In this document: positions 9,829-21,108 of the stretch, in pieces
How positions within the stretch are numbered: position 1 is the stretch's first letter
How the letters are laid out: each line of letters starts with the position of its first letter
NCBI RefSeq assembly: GCF_000972845.2
Contig: NC_040017.1
Span: forward strand, 24,389,606 to 24,453,605
Origin: Larimichthys crocea
Lineage: Eukaryota; Chordata; Actinopteri; Sciaenidae
Reading direction: 5' to 3'
Length of the DNA stretch: 64,000 nucleotides
Position numbers and translations under genes: made by a program
The notes under the pieces: generated by a model
Seen by the model: the letters and a program-made list of their open reading frames with translations, nothing else
Told to the model about the DNA's origin: nothing
Database searches by the model: none

Positions 9829-10752
9829 ATGGCTAATAACAGCTCATTGGTTGGTGGTCAGGTCTCTCTGTTGAAGCTTTGGGACACAATCATTATTGTT
9901 CAGGTCCTTGTGATAATATTTCTTTCCATCAATGCTTTCCTCATCATAACTTTTTTCAGAAAGGAGTGCTTCTACACAACTACACGCTACATCTTATTTG
10001 CTGTTACACTTCTGTCTGATAGTTTGATGTTAGTCATTTCTGATATCCTGCTCTTAGTAAACTATTTTAGATTTACTATGCAAGTTTGGATATGTGTCAT
10101 TATCTCTGTTGTGGTTCTTCTATATAATATAGTCACACCAGTTACTCTGACAGCAATGACCCTGGAGCGATATGTGGCCATTTGCATGCCCCTGCGTCAT
10201 GCAGAGCTGTGCTCCACACGCAGCACTATGCATTGCATCCTCATCATTCATGCTCTCAGCTCTGTACCCTGCATTGTTATTCTTTCCACCTTCTTTGCAT
10301 CAGCCTCTCTAGGCTTTTACAAACAATACAATTTATGCACTGTGGAGATGTTCCTGTTTTACAGGTGGCAGGATCATGTTAGATCAGCTATTCATGAGTT
10401 TTACTTCTTGATTATGGTTATCATCATATTATTTGTCTATGTTAAAATCATGAAAGCGGCCAAAGCTGCATCAGGAGAGGATAAAAAGTCGTCATGGAAA
10501 GGGCTCAGAACAGTAATTCTTCATAGTTTCCAGCTGCTGCTCTGTCTCATCTACCTGTGTGGTCCTTTAATAGAAGCAGCTGTTATACAAATAGATTTCA
10601 TGCTATTTATTAATGTCAGGTTCTCTAATTACATATTATTTGGTCTTACTCCAAGATGTCTGAGTCCTCTTATTTATGGCCTCAGAGATGAAACGTTTTC
10701 TCATGCACTGAAACATTTTGCCTCCTTTGGCTTGTATAAAAGAAATGTTTGA
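9829..10752 (+). CDS. Odorant receptor, 131-2-like (intact)
   Basis: This is an intact 307-residue receptor starting MANNSSLVGGQ. The ATG at 9829 is preceded by an in-frame GTG that is not used in eukaryotes. It has the full seven-helix layout with the ERY box, HAELCS, SGEDKKSS and LSPLIYGLRDE. It is the most distinct of the intact copies in TM5 (IHEFYFLIMVIIILFVYVKIMK), TM6 (IYLCGPLIEAAV) and the C-terminus (HFASFGLYKRNV), so its odour tuning may differ. AATAAA lies at 11036, about 284 bp after the stop, and would end the transcript. OR tail relics follow at 11180 and 11921. Confidence 0.93.
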   Translation: MANNSSLVGGQVSLLKLWDTIIIVQVLVIIFLSINAFLIITFFRKECFYTTTRYILFAVTLLSDSLMLVISDILLLVNYFRFTMQVWICVIISVVVLLYNIVTPVTLTAMTLERYVAICMPLRHAELCSTRSTMHCILIIHALSSVPCIVILSTFFASASLGFYKQYNLCTVEMFLFYRWQDHVRSAIHEFYFLIMVIIILFVYVKIMKAAKAASGEDKKSSWKGLRTVILHSFQLLLCLIYLCGPLIEAAVIQIDFMLFINVRFSNYILFGLTPRCLSPLIYGLRDETFSHALKHFASFGLYKRNV

Positions 10753-11179
10753 CAATGTAGATTATTAGATTGCTGTAGATTACTGAATATGTCTGCACTT
10801 TAGTTTGACATGAGTATTTATTTTTTATCTGTTGACTATTATAAGCCTGACTGTGACTGCATCCTTAGTCAAGTGACAATTCAAAACTACTGTTATTTTC
10901 TTTCTTTCTTATTTTCTGGCAACATTCATCTGTTTTCGCTCATCTGTGTTTGAGTTTTATGCAATATTGATTTACTATGTTACTGTAATTTTAGATCTTC
11001 CAAGCCTAGCTAGAAATATGGCATACTGTATGCACAATAAACAACTGGTATGCCTCAGTTGTTTTAAGTGCTGTTTATATTAAAGTTGTAAAGTTTTATC
11101 AGAATTTTACATACTTCATAAACACTGAATCAAATGTACAGCATGTTCTGGAAAAAAATGTATACAGAGAAAAAAAATG

Positions 11180-11500
11180 TTCATCTCCTTTGTCTTGTGT
11201 AAAAGAAATATTTAAAAATGTAGATTATTAGAGTAATGTAGATTACTGAATATGTCTGAATTTTAAGAAAGTTCTATTTCTATCTAGTTTTTTGTATTAT
11301 AAGTTACTGTTATTCAAGCAACAATACAACAATGCTTTTGTTTTCTTCTCATCATCTGTATCCGTTTTCTGTCATCTATGTTTGAGTTTTTTGTTATTTG
11401 AATTTCAGATGTTTACAGCATCCAAGCCTAGCAAACATGTACAAATACTACTTGTTAAAAAAGTGACTGTATATACAATAAACTGCTGCTATGCCTCATT
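11180..11500 (+). pseudogene. OR 3' end relic (last codons and 3' flank)
   Basis: CCTTTGTCTTGTGTAAAAG followed by AAATATTTAAAAATGTAG copies the last receptor codons and stop (CCTTTGGCTTGTATAAAAG, AAATATTTGAC). The OR 3' flank follows, ending in CAATAAACTGCTGCTATGCCTC near 11480. The rest of the coding region is absent. It shows that a further OR once stood here. Confidence 0.6.
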
Positions 11501-11920
11501 TTTTTATCTCTGCAGTTTATATTGAAGTTATAAAGTCTGAGGTTTTTTTACATACTTCCCAAACAATGATGGAAATCTACAGAATGTTTTGAGGAAAAAA
11601 AATATATATAAATGCACAAACACCACACCTCACAGAAGAACACAACAGTGAACAACACCACCATCACCCCTTTGAGTCCTTGAGCTCCTGAGAGAGTAAA
11701 GAAAAGAGGTTATTGCATGTTAACAATTCTGTGAGCCTGCTCCTCTTACTATCTGTGTAAACCTCGGCAAGAAGATGGATCCAAGTCAACAGATATAGGC
11801 AAAAGAGACAGTTTAACTTTTTTCCTTTTTGTCAGAAAATGAATGAAGACTAAAGACATCAATACATTATATTTAGATATATACTGTAAACATGACATGA
11901 ATATAGTACTATATATATAG

Positions 11921-12008
11921 TACTCTTATTTATGGTCTCAGGGATGAAACATTTTCTCAATCACTGAAAAATTATGCCTTCTTTGGCTTTCATAAAAGAA
12001 ATATTTGA
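11921..12008 (+). pseudogene. OR C-terminal relic
   Basis: The 88 bp starting CTCTTATTTATGGTCTCAGG encode the end of TM7 and the tail (LIYGLRDETFSQSLKNYAFFGFHKRNI-like) and finish with TGA. Everything upstream of TM7 is replaced by AT-rich DNA. It matches the tail of the fragment at 22576-22985 and marks another lost gene. Confidence 0.7.
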
Positions 12009-12009
12009 C

Positions 12010-13204
12010 AGTGTAGATTATTATCATTATAAAAGCGGAAATAAACATATAAAAACAGGATTTGGTACAGTGACAAGAGTAAATGCAGGTTAGGGTCACG
12101 TTTTAGGTTTAAATGCAATAATTGATTGCATTCGTATTTTCAAAACATCATACTAGGTTTTTAATCCTAAACTGAAGAGATGTGTAGAGACCAGTTGGTT
12201 TGTGAAATATAGAATTGTGGCCTTGAATTGTTTGAACAATTGATAAGAGCATAGTCCAGAAATAGTACATCCATCTATTAAGATTAAACAGTTTAATTCT
12301 TTCACCTAAATTGTTGTATAATACTGTGGTTTTGGCAAGCTCGCTTGTGTATGTGTGTGCAAACTTGCTTGCCTATCTAACTGTGGACTTTGCTGCTTTT
12401 GCACATTCACCAAAAGGGGACCAGAAAGTCAACAGGGGACATTTTTCAAGTCACTTGTTGGACAAGCATTAAATCATGTTAGAACATGTATAAATTGCTC
12501 TGGTATTTTTATTTCTTGAAATTTCAGCCAAGAGGGGACCGATATGTGTGTGCTCAGTAGTGCCTCTGCTGACTGGAGCAGAAAGCAGAGCAGAGAACGA
12601 TCCACACGTCATTTCTAACATTCCCTCATTGTTTGAATGTCTTTCAGACTAAAGAGAGGTCATTAAACAGGCCGATTAGTGAACACCACAGGCAAAGTAT
12701 CAGTTTAGCCCATGAATCCATCTGGATAGTCTCAGTTTCAGAGACATTTCAGGCTGACCGTGGAGGGTTTACCCGATCTGAGTGTCTGATTGGCGGCAGA
12801 GTTGTGGAGTCACCCCCAAAATCCACCGGGCCTGTTCGTGGCACATTGTGTGAGTGTTGCGTCATCGCAAGTAATACACAGTCATTCTAGTCACTGTATC
12901 AAACCCCACCGGCTCCGTCGTGGTCCGTTTCAGACGTGTCCCAGAAGCGTCTCAATGCTCGACATATGTGAATTACGCGTCTATTTTTGACGCTTCACAA
13001 GAGTAGCACATGTCAATTTACACAGTCCACCTCGAGCGGGCGGAAGTCAGACACAGAAAAAACAAAGATAATCCGGTGGATTTTCAAAATAAAATACCCT
13101 GTGCAAGCTACCAGTCGTAAAAGCAGACAAAAGCGAAACTAATTAACTATGTAACATATTTACACATGTAAAAGCATGTTTAGAAGAATATACACTGGGA
13201 AAAT
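12010..13204. repeat. Shared intergenic unit, no gene
   Basis: Positions 12010-12600 match 22990-23620, and inverted copies lie at about 28250-28880 and 34870-35540. Positions 12600-13190 match an inverted copy at about 34290-34870. The phrase TTTCAGGCTGACCGTGGAGGG recurs near 38470 and 44970. The small open frames here are not supported as genes. The unit ends at the target site of the RTE element. Confidence 0.6.
13192..13204. repeat. Target-site duplication, left copy
   Basis: ACACTGGGAAAAT occurs here and again at 15229-15241, flanking the RTE-type LINE. The inverted paralogous region near 34310 has the same site without the element, which confirms these 13 bp as the duplicated target. 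Confidence 0.85.
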
Positions 13205-13269
13205 TGTGAGGGACCAGACAAAGGGCAGTCGGAGGCGAGGACCCTGGCGACCCCCGGTTGCAGAAGCTG

Positions 13270-13985
13270 GCTCTTGGGACGTAGAACGTCACCGCTCTGG
13301 TGGGGAAGGAGCCTGAGCTGGTGCACAAGGTTGAGAGGTACCAGCTAGATATAGTCGGGCTTGCCTCGATGCACAGCGTGGGTTCCGGAACCAGTTTCCT
13401 TGAGAGGGGCTGGACGCTCTACCACTCTGGAGTTGCCCCCGGCGAGAGGCGCAGAGGGGGGGTGGGAATACTTGTTCCCCCCGGCTCGCCGCCTGTACGT
13501 TGGGGTTCACCCCGGTGGACGAGAGGGTAGCCTCCCTTCGCCTGCGGGTGGAGGGACGGGTCCTGACTGTCGTCTGGGCCTATGCACCGAATGGCAGCTC
13601 AGAGTACCCACCCTTTCTGGAGTCTTTGGAGGGAGTGCTGGAGAGCGCCCCCTCTGGGGACTCCCTCGTCCTCCTGGGGGACTTCAATGCTCACGTGGGC
13701 AGCGACAGTGAGACCTGGAGGGGCGTGATTGGGAGGAACGGCCCCCCTGATCTAAACCTGAGCGGTGTTCTGTTATTGGACTTCTGTGCTCGTCATGGAT
13801 TGTCCATAACAAACACCATGCTCAAGCATATGGGTGTCCATATGTGCACCAGGACACCCTCGGTCGCAGTTCTATGATCGACTTTGTGGTCGTGTCGTCG
13901 GACTTGCGGCCACATGTTTTGGACACTCGGGTGAAGAGAGGGGCGGAGCTGTCAACTGATCACCACCTGGTGGTGAGTTGGCTCC
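13270..13985 (+). pseudogene. RTE endonuclease domain (frameshifted)
   Basis: Joined across frames, the translation shows the APE-type endonuclease: VERYQLDIVGLASMHS near the start, [23 protein letters not shown], the [10 protein letters not shown] block with catalytic D and N, and [12 protein letters not shown] ... STDHHLVVSWLRW with the terminal D-H pair. Frame changes occur near 13490 and 13850, so no single protein is made. In life this domain nicks the target DNA to prime reverse transcription. Confidence 0.8.
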
Positions 13986-14099
13986 GATGGTGGTGGGGAC
14001 GGGGTGCTGCTGACCTCGACTGGGGACGTCTTGGGTCGGTGGAGGGAATACTTCGAATCCCACCAGCACGTCTTCCCTTGAGGAGGCAGAGTCTGGGGA

Positions 14100-15000
14100 C
14101 CCTGTGGCGGTCTCGCCCATCTCTGGGGCTGAGGTCGCTGAGGTAGTCAAAAAGCTCATTGGTGGCAAGGCCCCGGGGGTGGATGAGGTCTGCCCGGAGT
14201 TCCTCAAGGCCCTGGATGTTGTGGGACTGTCTTGGTTGACACGTCTCTGCAACATCGCGTGGACATCGGGGGCAGTGCCCCTGAATTGGCGGACCGGGGT
14301 GGTGGTTCCCCTCTTCAAAAAGGGGGACCGGAGGATGTGCTCCAATTATAGGGGGATCACACTCCTCAGCCTCCCCAGGAAGGTCTTTTTGGGGGTCCTG
14401 GAGAGGAGGGTCCGCAAGATTGTCGAACTTCGGATCCAGGAGGAGCAATGTGGTTTTCATCCTGGTCGTGGAACTGTGGACCAGCTCTATACCCTTAGCG
14501 CGGTCCTGGAGGGTGCATGGGAGAATCAGCACCTCCAAATCCAAGGCCATGGTGCTCAGCCGGAAAAGGGTGGAGTGCAGTCTCCGGGTCGGGGATGAGA
14601 TCCTGCCTCAAGTGGAGGAGTTCAAGTATCTCGGGGTCTTGTTCACGAGTGAGGGAAGGATGGAACGGGAGATCGACCGGCAGATCGGTGCGGCTTCCGC
14701 AGTGATGCGGACTCTGCACCGGTCCGTCAGGGTAAAGAAGGAGCTGAGTCGAAAGGCGAAGCTCTCAAATTACCAGTCGATCTACGTTCCTACCCTCACC
14801 TATGGTCACGAGCTTTGGGTAGTGACCGAAAGAATGAGATCGCGAATACAAGCGGCCGAAATAAGCTTTCTTCGCAGGGTGGCTGGGCTCTCCCTTAGAG
14901 ATAGGGTGAGAAGCTCGGCCATCCGCGAGGAGCTCAGAGTAGAACCACTGCTCCTCCGCATCGAGAGGAACCAGATAAGGTGGCTCGGGCATTTCGTGAG
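14100..15000 (+). pseudogene. RTE reverse transcriptase, catalytic centre deleted
   Basis: The first part has KLIGGKAPGVDEVCPE, WRTGVVVPLFKKGD, NYRGITLLS and EEQCGFHPGRGTVDQ, the usual RT blocks 1-3. After LSAVLEGAWE (about 14520) the sequence jumps to KSKAMVLSRKRVE. The missing stretch is the one that should carry the two catalytic aspartate boxes, so the polymerase centre is gone. Then come VEEFKYLGVLF, the LTYGHELW block and RWLGHFVRMP. The deletion also shifts the frame. Confidence 0.85.
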
Positions 15001-15228
15001 GATGCCTCCTGGACGAGATGTTCCGGGCACGTCCCTCCGGGAGGCGGCCCCGGGGAAGACCCAGGACACGCTGGAGGGACTATGTCTCTCGGCTGGCCTG
15101 GGAACGCCTTGGGGTCCCCCTGGGATAGCTGGACGAAGTGGCCGGGGAGAGGGAAGTCTGGGCCTCCCTGCTGAAGCTGCTGCCCCCGCGACCCGACTAC
15201 GGATAAGCGGGAGAAGATGGATGGATGG

Positions 15229-16183
15229 ACACTGGGAAAATGTCAAATCGCAATGCACCGCATACAGGCGCGGTGGATATTCCCAGTCAGGCTCAGTTGT
15301 ATAAAGGAAACAACAGCTTACTTTGCTTCTTCGACTGTTGTGTCATAAATTATTGTGTGTGTTGTTCCACTTCAACAATTAGTCTCTCATCGTTCACGTT
15401 GAGACCCTTTGATCGATTGACTGCCCACCTGGTGCCACCGGTCATGATGTAATGTTGATGTGAAGTTGTGATAGGCTACATGAACTGCGTATTGTGCTTT
15501 ATTTTGAAAGGAGGAAAAGTGTATTATGTTGATTCTGTGTCGGATTTCCTGTCTAGTGCAATCTGCTCTCATGCAGTACTGGATTCCCTCTGATTCTGGC
15601 CATATGTAACAAGTGGAGCACAATCTGAACAGCTTGTTAAAATTCAGACCCAACAAGTCCATTGTAATCCTATACTCTAATTTTGAAATGCTCTGTGGTG
15701 TCTGTGTGTGTACGTGCATGTGGGTATCTATCTGTGTGTGTTTTAGGGATGTGTGTGGATTATATTATATTTGTATTCATATCTGTCTTTACAATTAACT
15801 TCTGTTCTTCTCTAATTTGACCACACCAATTTCCATACTTGGCATAATAAAGTTTACCTTGACTACAGACTAGATTTGTCTAGAGACAGTCATTGAGGGA
15901 GATGACCAGAGTGTGACGATGACGACACTGTGGTGAGTTTAATTAGCTGTAACTCTGTTTGTATACACATCACTCCTATAAAGGTGTTATGCAGAGCCCT
16001 GGCTCAGACCGCTGCTAAGAACTCCAGCCACTCTCATCTGTCTTTTGTGCCACAGTGCTAGACCACTGCAGTGAAGGGTTTGGTCTTTTTATGATACTAA
16101 TCTCAATTTGTATTTGATAGACACATTTAATGATTAGAACAGTTGGCAGTACATCAGCAAGTTGTGTTTACTTAAAAAAAGTG
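15229..16183 (+). promoter_or_regulatory. 5' flank of the OR at 16184
   Basis: After the second target duplication the sequence is intergenic to about 15600, then OR 5' flank: CCAATTTCCATACTTGGC followed by ATAATAAAGTTTACC (a possible TATA-like site near 15845), the untranslated exon block, donor GTGAGT at 15933 and acceptor TATTTGATAG ending at 16120. No other gene is seen. Confidence 0.5.
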
Positions 16184-17098
16184 ATGTCTAATAACTCTTT
16201 GGTTCTAAGTGAAGTCATTCTGCAGCATTATAGAGACATATTCATTTTTGTGCAGGTTTTAGTTGTGATGTTTCTTTGCATCAACTCTTTGCTCATCACA
16301 ACTTTTTTCAGAAAGGAGTGCTTCTACACAACTACACGCTACATCTTATTTGCTGTTACACTTCTGTCTGATAGTTTGATGTTAGTCATGTCTGATATCC
16401 TCCTCATTTTTACCCATTTTGGATTTGCTATACAAGTTTGGATATGTATCATTATCTCTGTTGTGGCAATTGTGTATAATATAGTTACACCAGTTACTCT
16501 GACAGCAATGACTCTGGAGCGATATGTGGCCATCTGCATGCCCCTGCGTCATGCAGAGCTGTGCTCCATGCGCAGCACTATGCATTGCATCCTCATCATT
16601 CACAGCCTCAGCTCTGTACCCTGCATTGTTTTTCTCTCCACCTTCTTTGCATCAGCCTCTTTTAGTTTGTACAAACAATACAGATTATGTGCTATCCAAT
16701 TGTTTATGTTGTATAGATGGCAGGATCATGTTATCTCAGCCGTACAAGAGTTTTACTTCTTGATTATGGCTATCATCATTTTATTTTCCTATGTTAAAAT
16801 CATGAAAGTGGCCAAAGCTGCATCAGGAGAGGATAAAAAGTCGTCATGGAAAGGGCTCAGAACAGTAATTCTTCATGGTTTCCAGCTGCTGCTCTGTCTC
16901 ATCCAGCTGTGGAGTCCATTCATAGAAAGCACTCTGCTTCAGTTTGATTTATTGTTATTTTTTCATGTCAGGTTGTCTAACTACATATTATTTGGTCTTA
17001 CTCCTAGATGTCTGAGTCCTCTCATTTACGGCCTCAGAGATGAAACATTTTCTCAAGCACTGAAAAACGTCTTTGGCTTGTATAAAAGAAATATTTGA
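16184..17098 (+). CDS. Odorant receptor, 131-2-like (intact)
   Basis: This intact 304-residue receptor starts MSNNSLVLSEV; the ATG at 16184 is the conserved start, and the open frame upstream is 5'UTR. Subfamily marks are all present: the N-terminal sequon, CIN in TM1, LLSD, MTLERYVAIC, MPLRHAELCSMRS (Met for the usual Thr), SGEDKKSS and LSPLIYGLRDETFSQALKNVFGLYKRNI. It belongs to the branch with KVAKAASGE in loop 3 and FIESTLLQ before TM7, shared with the genes at 18645, 21109, 57018 and 59635, whereas the first three genes have KAAKAASGE and FIEAA. AATAAA lies at 17391, about 293 bp after the stop. Confidence 0.93.
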   Translation: MSNNSLVLSEVILQHYRDIFIFVQVLVVMFLCINSLLITTFFRKECFYTTTRYILFAVTLLSDSLMLVMSDILLIFTHFGFAIQVWICIIISVVAIVYNIVTPVTLTAMTLERYVAICMPLRHAELCSMRSTMHCILIIHSLSSVPCIVFLSTFFASASFSLYKQYRLCAIQLFMLYRWQDHVISAVQEFYFLIMAIIILFSYVKIMKVAKAASGEDKKSSWKGLRTVILHGFQLLLCLIQLWSPFIESTLLQFDLLLFFHVRLSNYILFGLTPRCLSPLIYGLRDETFSQALKNVFGLYKRNI

Positions 17099-17939
17099 CA
17101 ATATTGATTATTTGATTGATGTAGATTACTGAACATGTCTGCACTTCATTTTGACATGAGTATTTAAAGAATGTTTCATTTTTATCTATGTTATTATTAG
17201 AATCTTGGCTGTGACTGTATTGTCATTCAAGTTACAATTGAACACTACTGTTGTTTTGTTGCATAATTCATCATCCTCCATGTTTAAGTTTTATGCAGTG
17301 TTGATTATGTTGATTATGTCATTTTGGTTTTAGATCTTCCAAGCATCCAAGCCTAGATACAGATATGACAAACTATGTACAATAAACAACTGCTATGCCT
17401 CATTTGTTTTCGGTGCTGTTTATATGTAAGTTGTAAAGTTTTATCAGCATTTTAAATACTTCACAAACAATGACTCAAATATACAGTATGCTTTGAGGAA
17501 AGAAATGTATACAGAGAGAAAAAAGAAGTAGAGAAGACAAAGTACAATGTACACTACACTTACACACATAGCACTACAGTGAATGACACCATCATCACCC
17601 CCTTGAGCTCCTGAGACAGTAAAGATCATGAATGGAGTTACTTATTGCAAGTCAACACTTCTCTGAGTCTGCTCAAAAGAGACAGTAGTTAAATACTCCA
17701 AGACAGACAGGATGATGATTATAATAGTACAGTTTAAATTGCTTTTGGCCTACAACCTCAATTTGATTGCCACTGAGGGAGGGACACTAGCAGACAGTGT
17801 AATGATGACACTGAGTTTACTTAGCTGTTGCTTTGTTTGTATTCTAGCTGCTGCTATTTTTTTGCTCTTTGTCAGAAAATGAATGAAGATGAAAGACATG
17901 AATACTTTATATTTATATATAAACATAACATGAATATAG

Positions 17940-18055
17940 AAATATACGGGGGAGAACATGCAAACTCCACATAGAAAGGCCCCTGCCGGGGTTCAAAAAA
18001 GGGACTGTCTGGCTGTGAGGCAACAGTGCTAACCTCTGCACCACCGTGCAGTATT
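17940..18055 (-). repeat. tRNA-type SINE fragment
   Basis: On the minus strand it reads GCACGGTGGTGCAGAGGTTAGCACTG..., then a B-box-like GAACCCCGG part and GGAGTTTGCATGTTCTCCCC, a common teleost SINE-type repeat with tRNA-like A and B boxes. Related copies are at 20404-20519, 49131-49216, 58772-58875 and 61408-61515 on the same strand and at 31485-31590 on the other, always in OR flanks, so it was carried along by OR duplication. Confidence 0.6.
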
Positions 18056-18644
18056 TTATATATATATGTATATCGTATACTTTTCAAGCTCCATGTCTTA
18101 CATCTATGTCTGTATGTACATCAAGACATCAAGAGCAAAGTGTAAAGTGTAAACTCACTGTGTGCACATACACCTGGCCAATAAAAGTGAGTGTATGTGC
18201 ATATGTGTATATATCTGTGTGTGTTTTAGGGATTTGTGGGGATCATATTTGAATTTCTATCTGTCTTTACAATGAACCACCCCAATTTCCATACTTGGCG
18301 TAATGAAGTTTACCTTGACCATGAATTACAGACTACATTTGTCTAGAGACAGCTACTGAGGGACACTAGTAGATTGTGGCAATGACGACACTGTGGTGAG
18401 TTTAATCAGCTGTTACTCTGTTTGTATACTCATCACTCCTATAAAGGTGTTATGCAGAGCCCTGGCTCAGAACACTGCTAAGACCTCCAGCCACTCCATC
18501 TGTCTTATGTGCCACAGTGCTAGACCACTCAGTGAAGGGTTTGGTCTTTTTATGATACGAATCTCTATTTGTATTTGAAAGACACATTTAATTATTAGAA
18601 CAGTTGGCAGTACATCTGCAAGTTGTGTTTACTTAAAAAAAATT

Positions 18645-19562
18645 ATGTCTAATAACAGCTCTTTGGTTGTTGGTAAGGTCATTCTGCTGCATTATAGGGA
18701 GATAACCATTGTTGTGCAGGTTTTATTTGTGATATTTCTTTGCATCAACTCTTTGCTCATCATAACTTTTTTCAGAAAGGAGTGCTTCTACACAACTACA
18801 CGCTACATCTTATTTGCTGTTACACTTCTGTCTGATAGTTTCATGTTAGTCATGTCTGATATCCTCCTCATCTTGGCCCAGTTTGGATTTGCCATGCAAA
18901 TTTGGATGTGTGTCATTATCTCTGTTGTGGTATTTGTGTATAATATAGTTACACCAGTTACTCTGACTGCAATGACCCTGGAGCGATATGTGGCCATCTG
19001 CATGCCCCTGCGTCATGCTGAGCTGTGCTCCACACGCAGCACTATGCATTGCATCCTCATCATTCACGGCCTCAGCTCTGTACCCTGTATTGTTATTCTC
19101 TCCACCTTCTTTGCATCAGCCTCTTTTAGTTTGTACAAACAACCCATGATATGTGCCATCAAGATTTTTATGTTGTATAGATGGCAGGATCATGTTATCT
19201 CAGCCGTACAAGAGTTTTACTTCTTGATTATGGTTATCATCATTTTATTTTCTTATGTTAAAATCATGAAAGTGGCCAAAGCTGCATCAGGAGAGGATAA
19301 AAAGTCGTCATGGAAAGGGCTCAGAACAGTAATTCTTCATGGTTTCCAGCTGCTGCTCTGTCTCATCCAGCTGTGGACTCCATTCATAGAAAGCACTCTG
19401 CTTCGATTTGATTTAATGTTATTTGCTTATGTCAGGATGTATAACTACATATTATTTGGTCTTACTCCTAAATGTCTGAGTCCTCTTATTTATGGCCTCA
19501 GAGATGAAACATTTTCTCAAGCACTGAAAAATGTCTTTGGCTTGTATAAAAGAAATATTTGA
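18645..19562 (+). CDS. Odorant receptor, 131-2-like (intact)
   Basis: This is an intact 305-residue receptor starting MSNNSSLVVGK. It has the standard TM1-TM7 layout, ERY box with HAELCS, SGEDKKSS in loop 3 and the LSPLIYGLRDE end. It differs from its tandem partner at 21109 at several coding sites: IWMCV/VWMCV in TM3, loop 2 (KQPMICAIKIF against KQYRLCAIKLF) and TM7 (YVRMYNY against YVRVSNL), although the spacers are nearly identical. That contrast suggests exchange with other paralogs or selection on the pocket. The predicted 5'UTR intron is 18396-18581; AATAAA lies at 19845. Confidence 0.93.
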   Translation: MSNNSSLVVGKVILLHYREITIVVQVLFVIFLCINSLLIITFFRKECFYTTTRYILFAVTLLSDSFMLVMSDILLILAQFGFAMQIWMCVIISVVVFVYNIVTPVTLTAMTLERYVAICMPLRHAELCSTRSTMHCILIIHGLSSVPCIVILSTFFASASFSLYKQPMICAIKIFMLYRWQDHVISAVQEFYFLIMVIIILFSYVKIMKVAKAASGEDKKSSWKGLRTVILHGFQLLLCLIQLWTPFIESTLLRFDLMLFAYVRMYNYILFGLTPKCLSPLIYGLRDETFSQALKNVFGLYKRNI

Positions 19563-20403
19563 CAATATTGATTATTTGATTGATGTAGATTACTGAGCAT
19601 GTCTGCACTTCATTTTGACATGAGTATTTAAAGAATGTTTCATTTTTATCTATGTTATTATTAGAATCTTGGCTGTGACTGTATTGTCATTCAAGTTACA
19701 ATTGAACACTACTGTTGTTTTGTTGCATAATTCATCATCCTCCATGTTTAAGTTTTATGCAGTGTTGATTATGTTGATTATGTAATTTTGGTTTTAGATC
19801 TTCCAAGCATCCAAGCCTAGATACAGATATGACAAACTATGTACAATAAACAACTGCTATGCCTCATTTGTTTTCGGTGCTGTTTATATGTAAGTTGTAA
19901 AGTTTTATCAGCATTTTAAATACTTCACAAACAATGACTCAAATATACAGTATGCTTTGAGGAAAGAAATGTATACAGAGAGAAAAAAGAAGTAGAGAAG
20001 ACAAAGTACAATGTACACTACACTTACACACATAGCACTACAGTGAATGACACCATCATCACCCCCTTGAGCTCCTGAGACAGTAAAGATCATGAATGGA
20101 GTTACTTATTGCAAGTCAACACTTCTCTGAGTCTGCTCAAAAGAGACAGTAGTTAAATACTCCAAGACAGACAGGATGATGATTATAATAGTACAGTTTA
20201 AATTGCTTTTGGCCTACAACCTCAATTTGATTGCCACTGAGGGAGGGACACTAGCAGACAGTGTAATGATGACACTGAGTTTACTTAGCTGTTGCTTTGT
20301 TTGTATTCTAGCTGCTGCTATTTTTTTGCTCTTTGTCAGAAAATGAATGAAGATGAAAGACATGAATACTTTATATTTATATATAAACATAACATGAATA
20401 TAG

Positions 20404-20519
20404 AAATATACGGGGGAGAACATGCAAACTCCACATAGAAAGGCCCCTGCCGGGGTTCAAAAAAGGGACTGTCTGGCTGTGAGGCAACAGTGCTAACCTC
20501 TGCACCACCGTGCAGTATT
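20404..20519 (-). repeat. tRNA-type SINE fragment
   Basis: This is the duplicated copy of the SINE fragment at 17940-18055, carried in the 2464-bp tandem unit. Confidence 0.6.
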
Positions 20520-21108
20520 TTATATATATATGTATATCGTATACTTTTCAAGCTCCATGTCTTACATCTATGTCTGTATGTACATCAAGACATCAAGAGC
20601 AAAGTGTAAAGTGTAAACTCACTGTGTGCACATACACCTGGCCAATAAAAGTGAGTGTATGTGCATATGTGTATATATCTGTGTGTGTTTTAGGGATTTG
20701 TGGGGATCATATTTGAATTTCTATCTGTCTTTACAATGAACCACCCCAATTTCCATACTTGGCGTAATGAAGTTTACCTTGACCATGAATTACAGACTAC
20801 ATTTGTCTAGAGACAGCTACTGAGGGACACTAGTAGATTGTGGCAATGACGACACTGTGGTGAGTTTAATCAGCTGTTACTCTGTTTGTATACTCATCAC
20901 TCCTATAAAGGTGTTATGCAGAGCCCTGGCTCAGAACACTGCTAAGACCTCCAGCCACTCCATCTGTCTTATGTGCCACAGTGCTAGACCACTCAGTGAA
21001 GGGTTTGGTCTTTTTATGATACGAATCTCTATTTGTATTTGAAAGACACATTTAATTATTAGAACAGTTGGCAGTACATCTGCAAGTTGTGTTTACTTAA
21101 AAAAAATT

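Larger units (their letters stand above)
13205..15228 (+). mobile_element. RTE-clade LINE (Rex3-like), internally deleted
   Basis: A non-LTR retrotransposon runs from TGTGAGGGACC to a GATGGATGGATGG tail, with a 13-bp target duplication. GC content is far above the flanks. Order: apurinic endonuclease (13270-13985), reverse transcriptase fingers (14100-14520), RT C-terminal part (14530-15000) and a terminal region. The tail of GATG repeats and the endonuclease/RT pair are typical of the fish Rex3 group of RTE elements. Deletions and frame changes leave it inactive. Confidence 0.85.
17099..19562 (+). repeat. Tandem duplication, copy 1 (2464 bp)
   Basis: The intergenic part from the stop of the OR at 16184 to the OR at 18645 is almost base-for-base the same as 19563-21108, offset by exactly 2464 bp. 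The few differences seen include GAACATG/GAGCATG near 17131/19595 and TGTCATTTT/TGTAATTTT near 17325/19789. The coding parts differ more than the spacers. The unit is one OR plus its 5' region. Confidence 0.9.

Noticed and set aside
13872..14550. Long minus-strand open frames opposite the RTE LINE
   Set aside because: They are antisense to GC-rich endonuclease/RT coding sequence and show no domain of their own.
17444..18252. Small open frames identical at 17444-18252 and 19908-20716
   Set aside because: Their identity comes from the 2464-bp tandem duplication of non-coding flank; no domain or start context supports a gene.
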